Assembly: GCF_002006345.1 (NCBI RefSeq)
Contig: NZ_LZZM01000153.1
Location: forward strand, 1 to 64,000
Origin: Clostridium puniceum
GTDB lineage: Bacteria; Bacillota; Clostridia; Clostridiales; Clostridiaceae
Reading direction: 5' to 3'
DNA: 64,000 nucleotides
How positions within the stretch are numbered: position 1 is the first letter of the stretch; each line of letters opens with the position of its first letter. The notes beneath the pieces were generated by a model. That model was given only the letters and a program-made list of their open reading frames with translations. It did not search any database and was not told where the DNA came from. Made by a program: the position numbers and the translations under genes. Positions 46,053 through 55,738 of this stretch are shown in pieces.

Positions 46053-46284
46053 GTAGTATAAAAAATTGGAATAATTTATTTGAGAAACTAATCATTACAT
46101 CAAATTTAGAAATGTTATTGACCATATATGGAAATACATAAATAAGAAAATTACAGTGAAGATATTGTTTTTTAACATTTTATTTAAACTAGACTAGAGA
46201 ATAAATACTTAAATTATCTTAAATAAAAATATTTGTATTAAATTTGAATAATATAAATTAAGTGTTTTTTATGGAAATTTTCAT

Positions 46285-46344
46285 TGAACATATTGAGTTG
46301 AACTATGAACAATGCTAATATAAATTTGTTCAAAAAATGAACTT
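46285..46344 (+). promoter_or_regulatory. 60-bp promoter/operator block, copy B (before the UgpB-like gene)
   Basis: This block aligns without gaps to 21057-21116, with 52 of 60 bases identical. It holds TTGAGT (46293-46298), a 17-nt spacer, TAATAT (46316-46321) and the dyad GTTCAAAAAATGAAC (46328-46342), 6 nt after the -10 box. Repeated TGAAC units again lie in and before the spacer. The flanking DNA on both sides is not similar, so the likeness is confined to the block. Confidence 0.75.
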
Positions 46345-46410
46345 TGGTCAGTGAGTTACTATATATTTTCGATATATTTCCAATTGAATAATAAAAACGG
46401 AGGTAAGTTT

Positions 46411-47733
46411 ATGAATAAATTTATAAAAAAAATTTGTATTATTGGATTAGTTTCACTTTTAGCAGGAAGTATAGTTGCATGTGGAGGTGCAAGTGCAGCT
46501 CAGAAACCTAAAAAAACTGCTAGTGGAAAAATTGAAATTGAATATTGGTACGGTCTTGGTGGTAAGCTTGATGAAAATATGAAAAAGATAATTACTAATT
46601 TTAATAATTCTCAAGATAAGTATGAAGTTAAAGGTGTAGCTCAAGATGATTACAAGACCACATTTAAAAATTTACAAGCTGGAATAGCTGCTAAGAAAAG
46701 TCCAGCACTTGCTTTATTAGAAGCAGATAAAGCGTATATGCTTGGAAAGAAAGATTTATTAACAAATATAAGTGATTATACAAGTAAGGATACAGATTTT
46801 AAAGAAGAAAATTACTTAGAATCATTTTTAGAAAGTGGTAAGAAAGATGATGGATTATTTGCATTTCCTATATACGGTACGACACAAGTTTTATATTATA
46901 ATAAGCAGGCCTTCAAGGAAGCTGGAATTAATGAAGATTCATTAAAGACATGGACAGGACTTGCAGAGGTGGCTAAAAAGCTTACTAAAAAGGATGGAAT
47001 AGAAGTTTCATTTTATGGATGGGAACCTATGTGGGGTGAAGAGAATTTAATTGATGCAGCTTTAAGTAATGGTGGAAAAATATTAAGTGATGATGGAAAA
47101 CAAGTATTAATCAATTCAGAAGAATGGATTGAAGTTTGGGACAGTTTTAGAAAGTGGATTCATGAAGATAAAGTTATGAAAATTCATTCTGGTGGACAAG
47201 GTTGGGAGTATTGGTACTCAACAGTAGATGATGTTATGAAAGATAAAGCAGCTGGATATACTGGTTCATCAGGAGATCAAGGTGACCTTGATTTTAATAA
47301 ATTAGGTGCATATGAACAGCCAGCATTTAAAGTAGGTAAACAATCAAAACCAGTTGCAGAAGCAAGACTTTTAGTTATTCCTAAAGGTGTTAGTGATGAA
47401 GAAAAGGAAGGTGCATATGAATTTATTAAGTATTTCACATCTGCAAAGGTAAGTGCAGAATGGGCAATAGCTTCAGGATATATTTCAGTAAATAAAGGAA
47501 GCGCATCTACTCCTGAGTTTACGGAATATGTAAAGAAAAATCCTCAAGCAGCAGTTCCAATAGCTCAAGCAATTCATGCTACAAAAGTATTTATAGATCC
47601 TACAGATGGGAAAATTATTGATGCTCTTAAGAATGCAGCAGATAAAGTTGAAATAGAAAATGTTTCAGCTAAAGAAGCTTTAGATCAAGCTCAAAAAATT
47701 GCTCAAGAGGCAATTCAAACAGTTAACAAGTAA
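46411..47733 (+). CDS. ABC importer solute-binding lipoprotein, UgpB-like
   Basis: A 440-residue lipoprotein. The signal peptide ends in a lipobox, SIVAC, with Cys22 or so as the lipidated residue. The mature part is a family 1 solute-binding protein. IEYWYGLGGKLDENMKKIITNFNNSQ and LQAGIAAKKSPALALLEAD resemble UgpB, which binds glycerol 3-phosphate and glycerophosphocholine. Two matching permeases follow; no ATPase is present. ATG 46411 behind GGAGG is chosen; the open start at 46351 encodes residues that would spoil the signal peptide. The promoter block shared with the LicB-like gene suggests a choline-containing ligand such as glycerophosphocholine. A sugar remains possible. Confidence 0.82.
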   Translation: MNKFIKKICIIGLVSLLAGSIVACGGASAAQKPKKTASGKIEIEYWYGLGGKLDENMKKIITNFNNSQDKYEVKGVAQDDYKTTFKNLQAGIAAKKSPALALLEADKAYMLGKKDLLTNISDYTSKDTDFKEENYLESFLESGKKDDGLFAFPIYGTTQVLYYNKQAFKEAGINEDSLKTWTGLAEVAKKLTKKDGIEVSFYGWEPMWGEENLIDAALSNGGKILSDDGKQVLINSEEWIEVWDSFRKWIHEDKVMKIHSGGQGWEYWYSTVDDVMKDKAAGYTGSSGDQGDLDFNKLGAYEQPAFKVGKQSKPVAEARLLVIPKGVSDEEKEGAYEFIKYFTSAKVSAEWAIASGYISVNKGSASTPEFTEYVKKNPQAAVPIAQAIHATKVFIDPTDGKIIDALKNAADKVEIENVSAKEALDQAQKIAQEAIQTVNK

Positions 47734-47876
47734 CAGTTAATAGTTAACATTAAAGAAATAAATTGTTTGGTGTTGTGAAAATATATACAGAAGAAAGAAG
47801 TGAGAAGCTTTATAAAATCATAGATGAAAAAAGTGAAAAGGATGTAAGAACAATTTACATTATAAAAAGATAAAGA

Positions 47877-47940
47877 AACTTCTTTTGAAAAGTGATATTT
47901 CGTCTCATATTTTGTTAGAAGAACTTTTCCAGCGAAGTTT
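47877..47940 (+). other. Hairpin between the binding-protein and permease genes
   Basis: AAACTTC (47877-47883) pairs with GAAGTTT (47934-47940), and an inner GAAAAG/CTTTTC stem continues it. It lies in a 235-bp gap inside the ABC operon. Such structures commonly stabilise the upstream mRNA so that more binding protein than permease is made. Confidence 0.5.
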
Positions 47941-47980
47941 AATCCATAACTATTAACTGAATTAAAAGGTGGTGATGTTC

Positions 47981-48874
47981 GTGGGAATTAAAAGTAGTAT
48001 CAAAAGAAAAATTAGCAAAACTTCATGTGTTTTAATGTTTATTTTACCGGCTGTAATTCCTCTTGGAGTGTTTTGGATATGGCCAATGATTAAGGCTATA
48101 TTTATGAGTTTTACTGATTGGGATTATATGAGTTCTACTTATGATATGGTTGGATTCAATAATTATAAAGCTTTGTTTTCTGATAGTGCATTTTATAGTG
48201 TATTAAAAAACACTTTTATATTTACACTTGGAACTTTAGTACCAACAATTGTTGGGGGATTGGCTATTGCTATGATATTAAAGAAGAATATTAAAGGAGC
48301 AGCTCTATACAAAGCCATAATATTTTCTCCTTGGATAACGCCAACAGTTGCTATATCTATAGTTTGGAGCTGGATTTTTGAACCTAAATATGGTTTCGCT
48401 AATTATATATTGCAATTGTTTAACTTCCCTAAATCACAATGGTTACAGAGTTCAGATACAGCAATGCTAGCAGTTATAATTGTTACAGTTTGGAAAGGCT
48501 TTGGCTGGGCGATGGTATTTTATTTGACAGCCTTAGAGAAGGTTCCAAAGCATTTATATGAAGCATCAGCAATTGATGGAGCAAATATGTGGAATAAATT
48601 TATAAGCATAACATTGCCACTTATATCACCGACTACATTTTTCTTAAGTATAATAACAACAATTAATTCACTTCAAGCTTATGACCAAATTCAAGTTTTA
48701 ACACAAGGAGGACCAGCAGGGAGTACAAGAACTATACTATATATGTATTATCAAACTGCCTTTGAAAATTTTAATATGGGACAAGCAACAGCTATGGCTA
48801 CTGTCATATTGGTAATAATAAGTATACTTTCAGGAATTCAATTTATTGCTTCGAGAAAATGGGTTCATTATTAA
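47981..48874 (+). CDS. ABC importer permease, UgpA/MalF type
   Basis: A 297-residue inner-membrane permease with six predicted helices. The coupling motif EASAIDGANMWNKFISITLPL (near residues 195-215) contacts the ATPase. It pairs with the next gene's product. GTG 47981 is preferred because AAGGTGGTGAT at 47966-47976, close to the anti-Shine-Dalgarno complement, sits about 8 nt before it; GTG/ATG codons at 47969-47975 lie inside that site. Confidence 0.88.
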   Translation: MGIKSSIKRKISKTSCVLMFILPAVIPLGVFWIWPMIKAIFMSFTDWDYMSSTYDMVGFNNYKALFSDSAFYSVLKNTFIFTLGTLVPTIVGGLAIAMILKKNIKGAALYKAIIFSPWITPTVAISIVWSWIFEPKYGFANYILQLFNFPKSQWLQSSDTAMLAVIIVTVWKGFGWAMVFYLTALEKVPKHLYEASAIDGANMWNKFISITLPLISPTTFFLSIITTINSLQAYDQIQVLTQGGPAGSTRTILYMYYQTAFENFNMGQATAMATVILVIISILSGIQFIASRKWVHY

Positions 48875-49027
48875 GCTGCTTTAATAAAAACTCATAAATA
48901 TAGAAATTATACAGTTTTAAATATAAAAGTAATTTTATAAAATAGTGTTCGATTTTTATTGTAAATTGTTAAGTGAAGTCTTTTAGTGTATTTATTTAAA
49001 TTTTATTGGGGAAGGGAATAGAGAATA

Positions 49028-49936
49028 ATGGATACAAATGTTAAGAAGAATCTTGGAGAAATGGAAGATCTGGAAATCAGTTTAAAAATTATAAATAAAA
49101 CAACCTTAATACAAACTTTAATAAAATGTACAAAACATTTAATATTGACTGGTATAAGTATAATTACATTTTTTCCTTTTTTGTGGATGATAAGTAGTGC
49201 ACTTAAAACTAAAGACGAAATGTTTAATTTTCCACCAGTGTTGATTCCAGAATTACCACAGTGGAGTAATTTTGTTCAAGTATTTAAAGAAGCACCTTTT
49301 GAAATATATCTTGGAAATAGTTTATTTGTTGCGTCTATAGAAGTTGTGTTTCAAGTGATTAGTGCAGCTATGATTGCATATGCTTTAACTCAGTTTAAGT
49401 TTATAGGAAAGAAAGTTTTGTTTGCATTAATAATGGCAACATATATGCTACCTTCAGCAGTCACATACGTGCCATGTTATATGATACTTGCGCAGATAAA
49501 TTTAATTGATACCTTAACTGGACTTATAATAAGCAATCTTGTAAATGTATTTGGAATATTTCTAATTAGACAGGCATTTTTACAAGTAGACAGAAGTTTG
49601 GTAGAAGCAGCAAGAATGGATGGAGCATCTCATTTAAAAATACTTTTAAAGATTATGTTTCCATTAACAAAGCCAACATTTATAACGTTTGGTTTAATAA
49701 GCTTTGTAACATATTATAATGAATATATGTATCCATCTCTTATAACTAAAAGTCCAGAAAACTTTTTAGTCTCAGCAGGACTTAGGCAATTCTTTATTCA
49801 GGGGGGAGCTTACGGAATAAAATGGCCCGAAATAATGGGAGCAAGCACAATTACTGTATTGCCATTATTAATATTATTTTTTATAGCTCAAAAGTGGTTT
49901 ATGCAGGGGGTAAGTGATAGTGGAGTTAAGGGTTAG
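49028..49936 (+). CDS. ABC importer permease, UgpE/MalG type
   Basis: A 302-residue permease with six predicted helices and the coupling motif EAARMDGASHLKILLKIMFPL. It completes the binding protein-permease-permease set. No ATP-binding subunit follows; as for many family 1 importers, a shared MsmK/UgpC-type ATPase encoded elsewhere is expected. The gene is followed by a terminator. A 153-nt gap separates it from the first permease gene. Confidence 0.88.
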   Translation: MDTNVKKNLGEMEDLEISLKIINKTTLIQTLIKCTKHLILTGISIITFFPFLWMISSALKTKDEMFNFPPVLIPELPQWSNFVQVFKEAPFEIYLGNSLFVASIEVVFQVISAAMIAYALTQFKFIGKKVLFALIMATYMLPSAVTYVPCYMILAQINLIDTLTGLIISNLVNVFGIFLIRQAFLQVDRSLVEAARMDGASHLKILLKIMFPLTKPTFITFGLISFVTYYNEYMYPSLITKSPENFLVSAGLRQFFIQGGAYGIKWPEIMGASTITVLPLLILFFIAQKWFMQGVSDSGVKG

Positions 49937-50023
49937 AAAGAATATTTATTGAATTGGAAGCTTCTATCAGATATAAGAATCAAATTAATACTTTTATTTA
50001 ACTATATAATAATTCAAAATACA

Positions 50024-50067
50024 CCAGCAGGAAAACCTATTAAGTCTTTCTTGCTGGGATTAATTTT
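50024..50067 (+). terminator. Terminator after the ABC importer operon
   Basis: CCAGCAGGAAA (from 50024) pairs with TTTCTTGCTGG (ending 50057), with one G-U pair, and is followed by GATTAATTTTAT. It lies between the importer operon and the convergent metallo-beta-lactamase gene. Confidence 0.65.
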
Positions 50068-50190
50068 ATGGACAATAGTTTCATATATTACAATAAGACA
50101 TTTAATTAATTTTATTAATCAGTAAAGCAATAAGGAATATTAGAAAAGTAACAAGTTAATAATTTTCTAATATCCTTATATTTTAAGAAT

Positions 50191-52107
50191 TTATTTAGTT
50201 TCAATATTCCAATTATCTTTAGTAACATATACTGAAACTCCATTTGTTAAACTTGTTTCATATATATTAACACCACAAGTAGTTAAAACATCATAAGGTT
50301 CATTAGTAGTATTAATTCTTTCCTTAGCTCTAGGAATAATACCTATGGCAGGATTTACATAACCGACAAACGTATAAGAGGAAGAACCTACATTACCATG
50401 GTGAGGAACTTTTAATATATCTACTGTATTACCTTTTAAAGCTTTGCGATTGAAAAAATCATTTTCAGCCTTCCATTGAATGTCTGCTGTAAAAAGACAT
50501 TGAAAATCATAATAATTTAAATATACAATAGCAGAATTATCATTGAAAGCATTGTATTCTGTATAGTAAGGATCTGATTCAAGCTTAGAATAATCTTTAT
50601 CAAGGTGAAGAAATTGTAAAATATGTTCACTGTCGATATAAGAATCAGGTTCAGCTTGGACTACAGTCAATCCATTTTTTGATATATTATCCATTGTATT
50701 TTTATATATTTGATAATCATATTTGATAATATCCATTTTTGATTGATCTATAGAAGTAGTACCAGGAGAATAGTCTTTCAATTCAAAATATTTAGGTGTT
50801 ATTACTTTTCCTATATTAAAATTTTTCATTAATTCAATCATACCACCTATATGGTCTGAATGTGGATGTGTAAGAATTACATAGTCTATTACACCCTTAC
50901 CATTATTAAGTTTAGTAGAAGTTGATGTATTATTAGCAACATTATTATTAGTATTACTATCAATAGTTTTAAGAATGTTAGTTGTTTTATCATTATCAAT
51001 TTCATTATTTATTGAAGTTTGTCCATCATTTTTTGACTCCAAAAATTCGGTTTTCAGATTCTGAGTATTTAAGAAATCTATTAGTGTTTTAGTTGTTATT
51101 GTATCACCAGTATCGATTAAAACAGTTTCGCCACTAGGTAATTTTATGAATTCACAATCAGCATTTCCAACATCTAAAAAATGTACATATAAATCATTTT
51201 TAGCATCACTATCATAGCCTTTTAAATAACCACGTTCATCAAAGTTTTCCATAAGTCCATTTATGAATATATCTCCAATAGCAATAGTGCTATCAGATTT
51301 AATATAAAATTTATGACTACCCTTATTTATCCATTGATTCGTAACCATTATTCCAGAATTATCAGAATAATAAGTTTTTCCATTATAATCGAAAAAACCT
51401 TTTTCAAGACGTCCTCTTTCATCAAAAAAATACCATTTAGAATCTATTAATTTTTTACCAACAGTAGCTTGTCCGTATTTATTAAAATAATAAGTATCCA
51501 TACCAATTTTATTCCAGCCAGTTTTCATCTCTCCAGAAGAATCTAGATAATACCAGCCATTATTAAAAATCCAGCCAGTTTGCATTATGCCTTGAACATC
51601 GAAGTAATACCAAATATTTTCTATTTGCTTCCATCCAATCACTACAGAAAAGTCTTTATCTAAATAATATTTAGCTTTGTAATTCTTGTCTTTTCGAGTG
51701 ATATTTGGATTAATATCCTTTTCCATAAACCAACCAGTAGTTTCTAAAATTTTATTATTAACTATGTAATATATTTTGTTATCTATAGTTTTCCAGTCAT
51801 AATCTATAACTTCTTCTTTTTTTTCTTCAGTTACTATTTCGGTATTTGCTTTATTATTTGAGTTATAGTCTTTATTAATATCAGTATTAGTTGTAGAGGA
51901 TGAATTACTAGAGTTTTTATTTAAATTGTCATTAGAAGACACTGTATCTTTTGTAGCTTTAGAAGTTTCAGTGTTTTTTTGAGTAGAAGGAGTTGAACTA
52001 GTACTTAGATTTTCTTCTACGGCATATGCTGTAGTTTTAATAATAGAACTACTAAATAGAAGAATCATTGAAAATAGAATAAAAGTTTTAAAAAATTTTT
52101 TTAACAT
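50191..52107 (-). CDS. Secreted metallo-beta-lactamase-fold hydrolase with N-terminal choline-binding-type repeats
   Basis: A 638-residue exported protein. A signal peptide (about 1-30) and a Ser/Thr/Asn-rich stretch precede about seven GW-type wall-binding repeats (about 115-285). The C-terminal half is a ComEC-like metallo-beta-lactamase domain: HFLDVGNADC, LIDTGD, metal motif HPHSDH (His414, His416, Asp418, His419), FTADI and VPHHGNVGSS. A low-complexity Asn/Thr-rich insert lies just before the metal motif. Pneumococcal Pce combines the same two modules in reverse order and removes phosphocholine from teichoic acid. Substrates such as DNA are also possible. ATG 52107 is chosen (GGGGG about 8 nt upstream); an upstream start at 52158 would lengthen the signal peptide unusually. 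Confidence 0.82.
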   Translation of the reverse strand: MLKKFFKTFILFSMILLFSSSIIKTTAYAVEENLSTSSTPSTQKNTETSKATKDTVSSNDNLNKNSSNSSSTTNTDINKDYNSNNKANTEIVTEEKKEEVIDYDWKTIDNKIYYIVNNKILETTGWFMEKDINPNITRKDKNYKAKYYLDKDFSVVIGWKQIENIWYYFDVQGIMQTGWIFNNGWYYLDSSGEMKTGWNKIGMDTYYFNKYGQATVGKKLIDSKWYFFDERGRLEKGFFDYNGKTYYSDNSGIMVTNQWINKGSHKFYIKSDSTIAIGDIFINGLMENFDERGYLKGYDSDAKNDLYVHFLDVGNADCEFIKLPSGETVLIDTGDTITTKTLIDFLNTQNLKTEFLESKNDGQTSINNEIDNDKTTNILKTIDSNTNNNVANNTSTSTKLNNGKGVIDYVILTHPHSDHIGGMIELMKNFNIGKVITPKYFELKDYSPGTTSIDQSKMDIIKYDYQIYKNTMDNISKNGLTVVQAEPDSYIDSEHILQFLHLDKDYSKLESDPYYTEYNAFNDNSAIVYLNYYDFQCLFTADIQWKAENDFFNRKALKGNTVDILKVPHHGNVGSSSYTFVGYVNPAIGIIPRAKERINTTNEPYDVLTTCGVNIYETSLTNGVSVYVTKDNWNIETK

Positions 52108-52356
52108 GAATAGTACCCCCATAAATTTACTACGTATAAAATTCATATATTCCAACATTTATATTGAGAATATAAATGTTCTGTGAAAATTAAGTCGTGA
52201 GACTTAGTTGTATATAGATTATTTGTAGCATATATATTTTAGAAATTTCATATTTTATCCATTCATCATATTATATCAATACAATTTCGTAATTTTAGTA
52301 ATATATATTCAGTTTAATTTTTTAATTATGAAATATCCATATTTGCATAAATTATT

Positions 52357-53334
52357 TTAAGACTTTATATAACTTAAAATGGTTTTATATAGTTTAGGAT
52401 TAAATCTAAAGACAGAAAATAAAATTATCCAATGAAGCTGCTTTTCATTTGTTTTACTATAACTTTTATAAGCTTCAGAAATTTTCACTTTTATAGAGTT
52501 TAAATATTCTCTACCATCTTCCATATTATTAGAACATTCCAAATAACAATTAATAAGCGTGAATAAATACCACTTAAGTGTTTTAGCGTAAAGATTATCA
52601 TTATTTATGTTTTTAATAAATTTAATCTTTTCATCATAAATATCTATAATAGCTAACCTTTTCTTATTAAATTTACTAGTTGTTATGCTGTTAGGTGTTG
52701 TTCTGTAATAGTATAGAGATTTATTAGTATAAGTTATTTTATTTGCTTTATAAAATAACTTATAAGTAGTCCCTTCGTCTTCATGAATCTTACCTATTGG
52801 GTAAATTACATTATCAAAAAGTTTTCGTGCATATAATTTATTCCAAGCAACCACTGTTTGAGTATATAAATCCGTATAAAAATTACTTAAGCCTTCAATA
52901 TTATTGAAAGATTGAATTATTTCATCATTAATAGATGGGATTTTTTCTTCGGAATCAGCAGTTTTAAAGAATCTACAACAAGATATGTCTGAATTAGTAT
53001 CTTTTATTAATTTTAGTAGAGTTTCATACATATTTTCGTCTAACCAGTCGTCGCTGTCTACGAAACCAACATAGTTTCCCTTAGCTATCTCAAGTCCAGC
53101 ATTTCTAGCAGAACTTAATCCATTATTTTCTTTATGAATAACAACAATTCTATTATCTTTTTTAGAAAATTCATCACATATGTTGCCAGAATCATCTAAG
53201 GAACCATCATCAACTAAAATAATTTCAAGGTTTTTAATAGTTTGATTTAAAATGCTATTTATACATTGAGACAAATATTTCTCAACATTATATACAGGTA
53301 TAATAACACTGATTAAATCGTTGGTATTTTCCAT
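52357..53334 (-). CDS. Family 2 glycosyltransferase
   Basis: A 325-residue cytoplasmic or membrane-associated GT-A transferase. SVIIPVYNVEKYLSQCINSI, the nucleotide-binding LVDDGSLDDSG and the DSDDWL (DXD-like) motifs all lie in the first 110 residues; the rest is variable and sets the acceptor. ATG 53334 is chosen because GGAG stands 9 nt upstream, while the open TTG at 53349 overlaps that site. It is transcribed away from the LicD gene, at the edge of the polysaccharide cluster. Donor and acceptor are unknown. Confidence 0.88.
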   Translation of the reverse strand: MENTNDLISVIIPVYNVEKYLSQCINSILNQTIKNLEIILVDDGSLDDSGNICDEFSKKDNRIVVIHKENNGLSSARNAGLEIAKGNYVGFVDSDDWLDENMYETLLKLIKDTNSDISCCRFFKTADSEEKIPSINDEIIQSFNNIEGLSNFYTDLYTQTVVAWNKLYARKLFDNVIYPIGKIHEDEGTTYKLFYKANKITYTNKSLYYYRTTPNSITTSKFNKKRLAIIDIYDEKIKFIKNINNDNLYAKTLKWYLFTLINCYLECSNNMEDGREYLNSIKVKISEAYKSYSKTNEKQLHWIILFSVFRFNPKLYKTILSYIKS

Positions 53335-53686
53335 TCGTATATTCTCCAATCTTTTATAATCTTTAAAAAAATTTTATTTAACATATAAGTTCTAATTAAA
53401 AATCTATACAAAGTTAGTGGATAAATTTAATAAAATTCTAAAAGAATCTCACAATTTAATTGTTAACTGTATATTATTAATTGGAATATATATATGGTTA
53501 ATGCGTAATAAATTATAACATACAAATTAATCATATTCAAAAAATAACAAATTAATTAAGCAGCATATTATTATTAATTTACTCTAGATTATATATCAAT
53601 TTAGAAGGAATAGTATATGTACTTGTTGAGTTTTGGAATTACATTGATATAATAAAGGGTAGTATGTATATTATAAGGAGAAAAAA
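53335..53686. other. Divergent intergenic region between glycosyltransferase and licD
   Basis: About 350 bp of AT-rich DNA without a gene. A likely sigma-A promoter for licD is TTGAGT (53626-53631), a 16-nt spacer and TATAAT (53648-53653), 34 nt before the ATG. No GTTCA-N5-TGAAC dyad follows it, so licD seems not to share the promoter type of the choline uptake genes. Confidence 0.5.
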
Positions 53687-54529
53687 ATGAACAACGATTA
53701 TTCAAATTATGAAGACTTAGGCTTAAGGGATGCCCAATTAATAATGAAAAGCATTTTAAAAGACATAGCAATTATTTGTGATAAACATAATATTAGATAT
53801 TTTCTAGATGCAGGAACACTTATAGGTGCAGTAAGGCATAAAGGATTTATTCCTTGGGATGATGATATTGACATAGGAATGCTTAGGGAAGATTATGAAA
53901 AGTTTTTAAGTGTAGTTAAGACCGAATTACCAACACATTTATTTTTACAAACTCATGAAAATGATTTTGATTATGATATTTATCAAGTGCCTTGTAAAAT
54001 TAGATATAATAATACTTTATATATAGAAGAAAAAATTGTGGAAAATGAGAAGATGCATAATGGATTATTTGTAGATGTTTTGCCTTATGATAGCTTGCCT
54101 AAGAAAATGTGGGTGTATAATCTACAAAGAAAAATCAGCAATTTTGTTTTAAAAAGTTTTGTAAGGTGCAGGGAAAAACCAGAGGAATTAACTTTAAAAA
54201 ATAAGCTTACACATTCTATTTATAAAGTTGTAGTTTTAATTTTACCAACAAAAAGAAGACAAAAATTATTTGATTTTTTAATTAGATGGAATGATAAAAA
54301 TTCTGAACATATGGGATATGGATTAGACACTGTTTGGAGTCAATACATATATAAAAAAGAGGATTTTTTTGAGTTAATAAAAGTTGAATTTGAAGGAGAT
54401 TATTTTAATGCTCCTAAAAATTATGATGCTATTTTAACTCAGTTATATGGAGATTACATGACACTTCCTAAAGAAGAAGATAGAGTATGGCATGCTAAGA
54501 CAATTAAGAAGTTGAAAACTTCTATATAA
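53687..54529 (+). CDS. licD: LicD-family phosphotransferase
   Basis: A 280-residue protein of the LicD family. The core DAGTLIGAVRHKGFIPWDDDIDIGM (about residues 45-70) is the family's signature, with the aspartates that bind metal and nucleotide. LicD proteins transfer phosphocholine from CDP-choline to sugars of teichoic acid or lipopolysaccharide; some relatives move other phospho-groups. It lies in the polysaccharide cluster, 36 kb from licC, and is the only transferase of this type in the window, so it is the probable attachment enzyme. It is preceded by a sigma-A-like promoter and followed by a glycosyltransferase with its own promoter. Confidence 0.85.
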   Translation: MNNDYSNYEDLGLRDAQLIMKSILKDIAIICDKHNIRYFLDAGTLIGAVRHKGFIPWDDDIDIGMLREDYEKFLSVVKTELPTHLFLQTHENDFDYDIYQVPCKIRYNNTLYIEEKIVENEKMHNGLFVDVLPYDSLPKKMWVYNLQRKISNFVLKSFVRCREKPEELTLKNKLTHSIYKVVVLILPTKRRQKLFDFLIRWNDKNSEHMGYGLDTVWSQYIYKKEDFFELIKVEFEGDYFNAPKNYDAILTQLYGDYMTLPKEEDRVWHAKTIKKLKTSI

Positions 54530-54562
54530 TATGAAATTTTAATTAAGAAAAATGACTAAATA

Positions 54563-54591
54563 TTGCATATAGGTGTTAATATTAGTATAAT
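54563..54591 (+). promoter_or_regulatory. Sigma-A promoter, copy 1 of a repeated promoter
   Basis: TTGCAT (54563-54568), a 17-nt spacer and TATAAT (54586-54591). From the -35 box to 5 nt past the -10 box it nearly matches the promoter at 60396-60424 before galE, differing in only a few spacer bases. Confidence 0.75.
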
Positions 54592-54697
54592 TCAAGTAGT
54601 ATTGCAAAATTTTAAATAGTTTAATATATAAACTGTTGAAATTTTGTAAACAAATTGTAGGATAAAACCTATAGACAAATAAAAGGAGCGAATAGTT

Positions 54698-55681
54698 TTG
54701 ATAAAGGTATCTATAATTACTCCTGTTTATAATGTAGAAGAATGCATTGAAAGAAGTATAAAGTCTGTTATAAATCAAACCAATAAAGACTTCGAACTTT
54801 TACTTGTAGATGATGGTTCTAAAGATAGAAGTATTGATATAGCAAAAGACCTGCTTGAAAAAACAGATGTAAATTATAAAATTATAACTCAAAATAATTC
54901 AGGAGTTAGTGTAGCAAGAAACAAAGGAATTGAAGAAGTTGCTGGTGAGTATATAACATTTTTAGATTCAGATGATTATATTGATTCTAGATTTATTGAG
55001 CTTATGTATGAAAAAGCTGAAGGAACACAAGCTGAGATCGTTTTTTGTGATTATAGTGAAGTTGATGCAGATGGAGAAGTTTTAGTGAAAAATAGAACGA
55101 AATGTTTAAGTGAATTCATTAGTGGAAAAAAAGCAGCATTAAAACAATTAAGTGATGATATAACTATAGGAATGAGAAGTGCTATATATAAAACTTCAAT
55201 TGTTAAGGAGAATAATCTCTTTTTTGATAGTGAAAGAAAATATGGAGAAGATATGATCTTTATTGTAAAAGCATTATTGTATGCTAATAAAGTAGTAAGT
55301 GTAAATGAAATTTTAGCATATTATGTTATCTGGGGAAACTCAGTTACCCAAAATGTATCATTAAAGCATCTTGATTGTTATTACTCATATGTTGATTTAT
55401 TAGAGTATATAAGAAAATATGGAAACTTAAATGAAATAGAAAAGTTTTTACTTGAATTTAAGATTCCGTATTCAATATCACATATTTTTTCTGTACTTGG
55501 AAGAGATTTAAATTTTCATAAGGATCTTTTTGAATTTTTAAATAGAAATGATGTGAGAGAATATTTAAAGAACTACAAAATGCAAAAAATTGATAAAAAT
55601 AATGTTAGATATTTTATTCAATGTAAAGGGATGATTTACTTCCCTAAGGCATTAATTGGAATCTTTAATAAGATAAGGTGA
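54698..55681 (+). CDS. Family 2 glycosyltransferase
   Basis: A 327-residue GT-A transferase. SIITPVYNVEECIERSI, LLVDDGSKDRS and FLDSDDYID carry the nucleotide- and metal-binding residues. The C-terminal half (about 200-327) is family-variable. The start is TTG behind AAAGGAG. It is driven by a good sigma-A promoter 105 nt upstream and probably cotranscribed with the dehydratase and polymerase genes that follow. Donor and acceptor are unknown. Confidence 0.88.
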   Translation: MIKVSIITPVYNVEECIERSIKSVINQTNKDFELLLVDDGSKDRSIDIAKDLLEKTDVNYKIITQNNSGVSVARNKGIEEVAGEYITFLDSDDYIDSRFIELMYEKAEGTQAEIVFCDYSEVDADGEVLVKNRTKCLSEFISGKKAALKQLSDDITIGMRSAIYKTSIVKENNLFFDSERKYGEDMIFIVKALLYANKVVSVNEILAYYVIWGNSVTQNVSLKHLDCYYSYVDLLEYIRKYGNLNEIEKFLLEFKIPYSISHIFSVLGRDLNFHKDLFEFLNRNDVREYLKNYKMQKIDKNNVRYFIQCKGMIYFPKALIGIFNKIR

Positions 55682-55738
55682 TAATCAAAATTTAACATTT
55701 ATTGATTAATAAGGATTCTTAGATTGGAGGGAATTATA

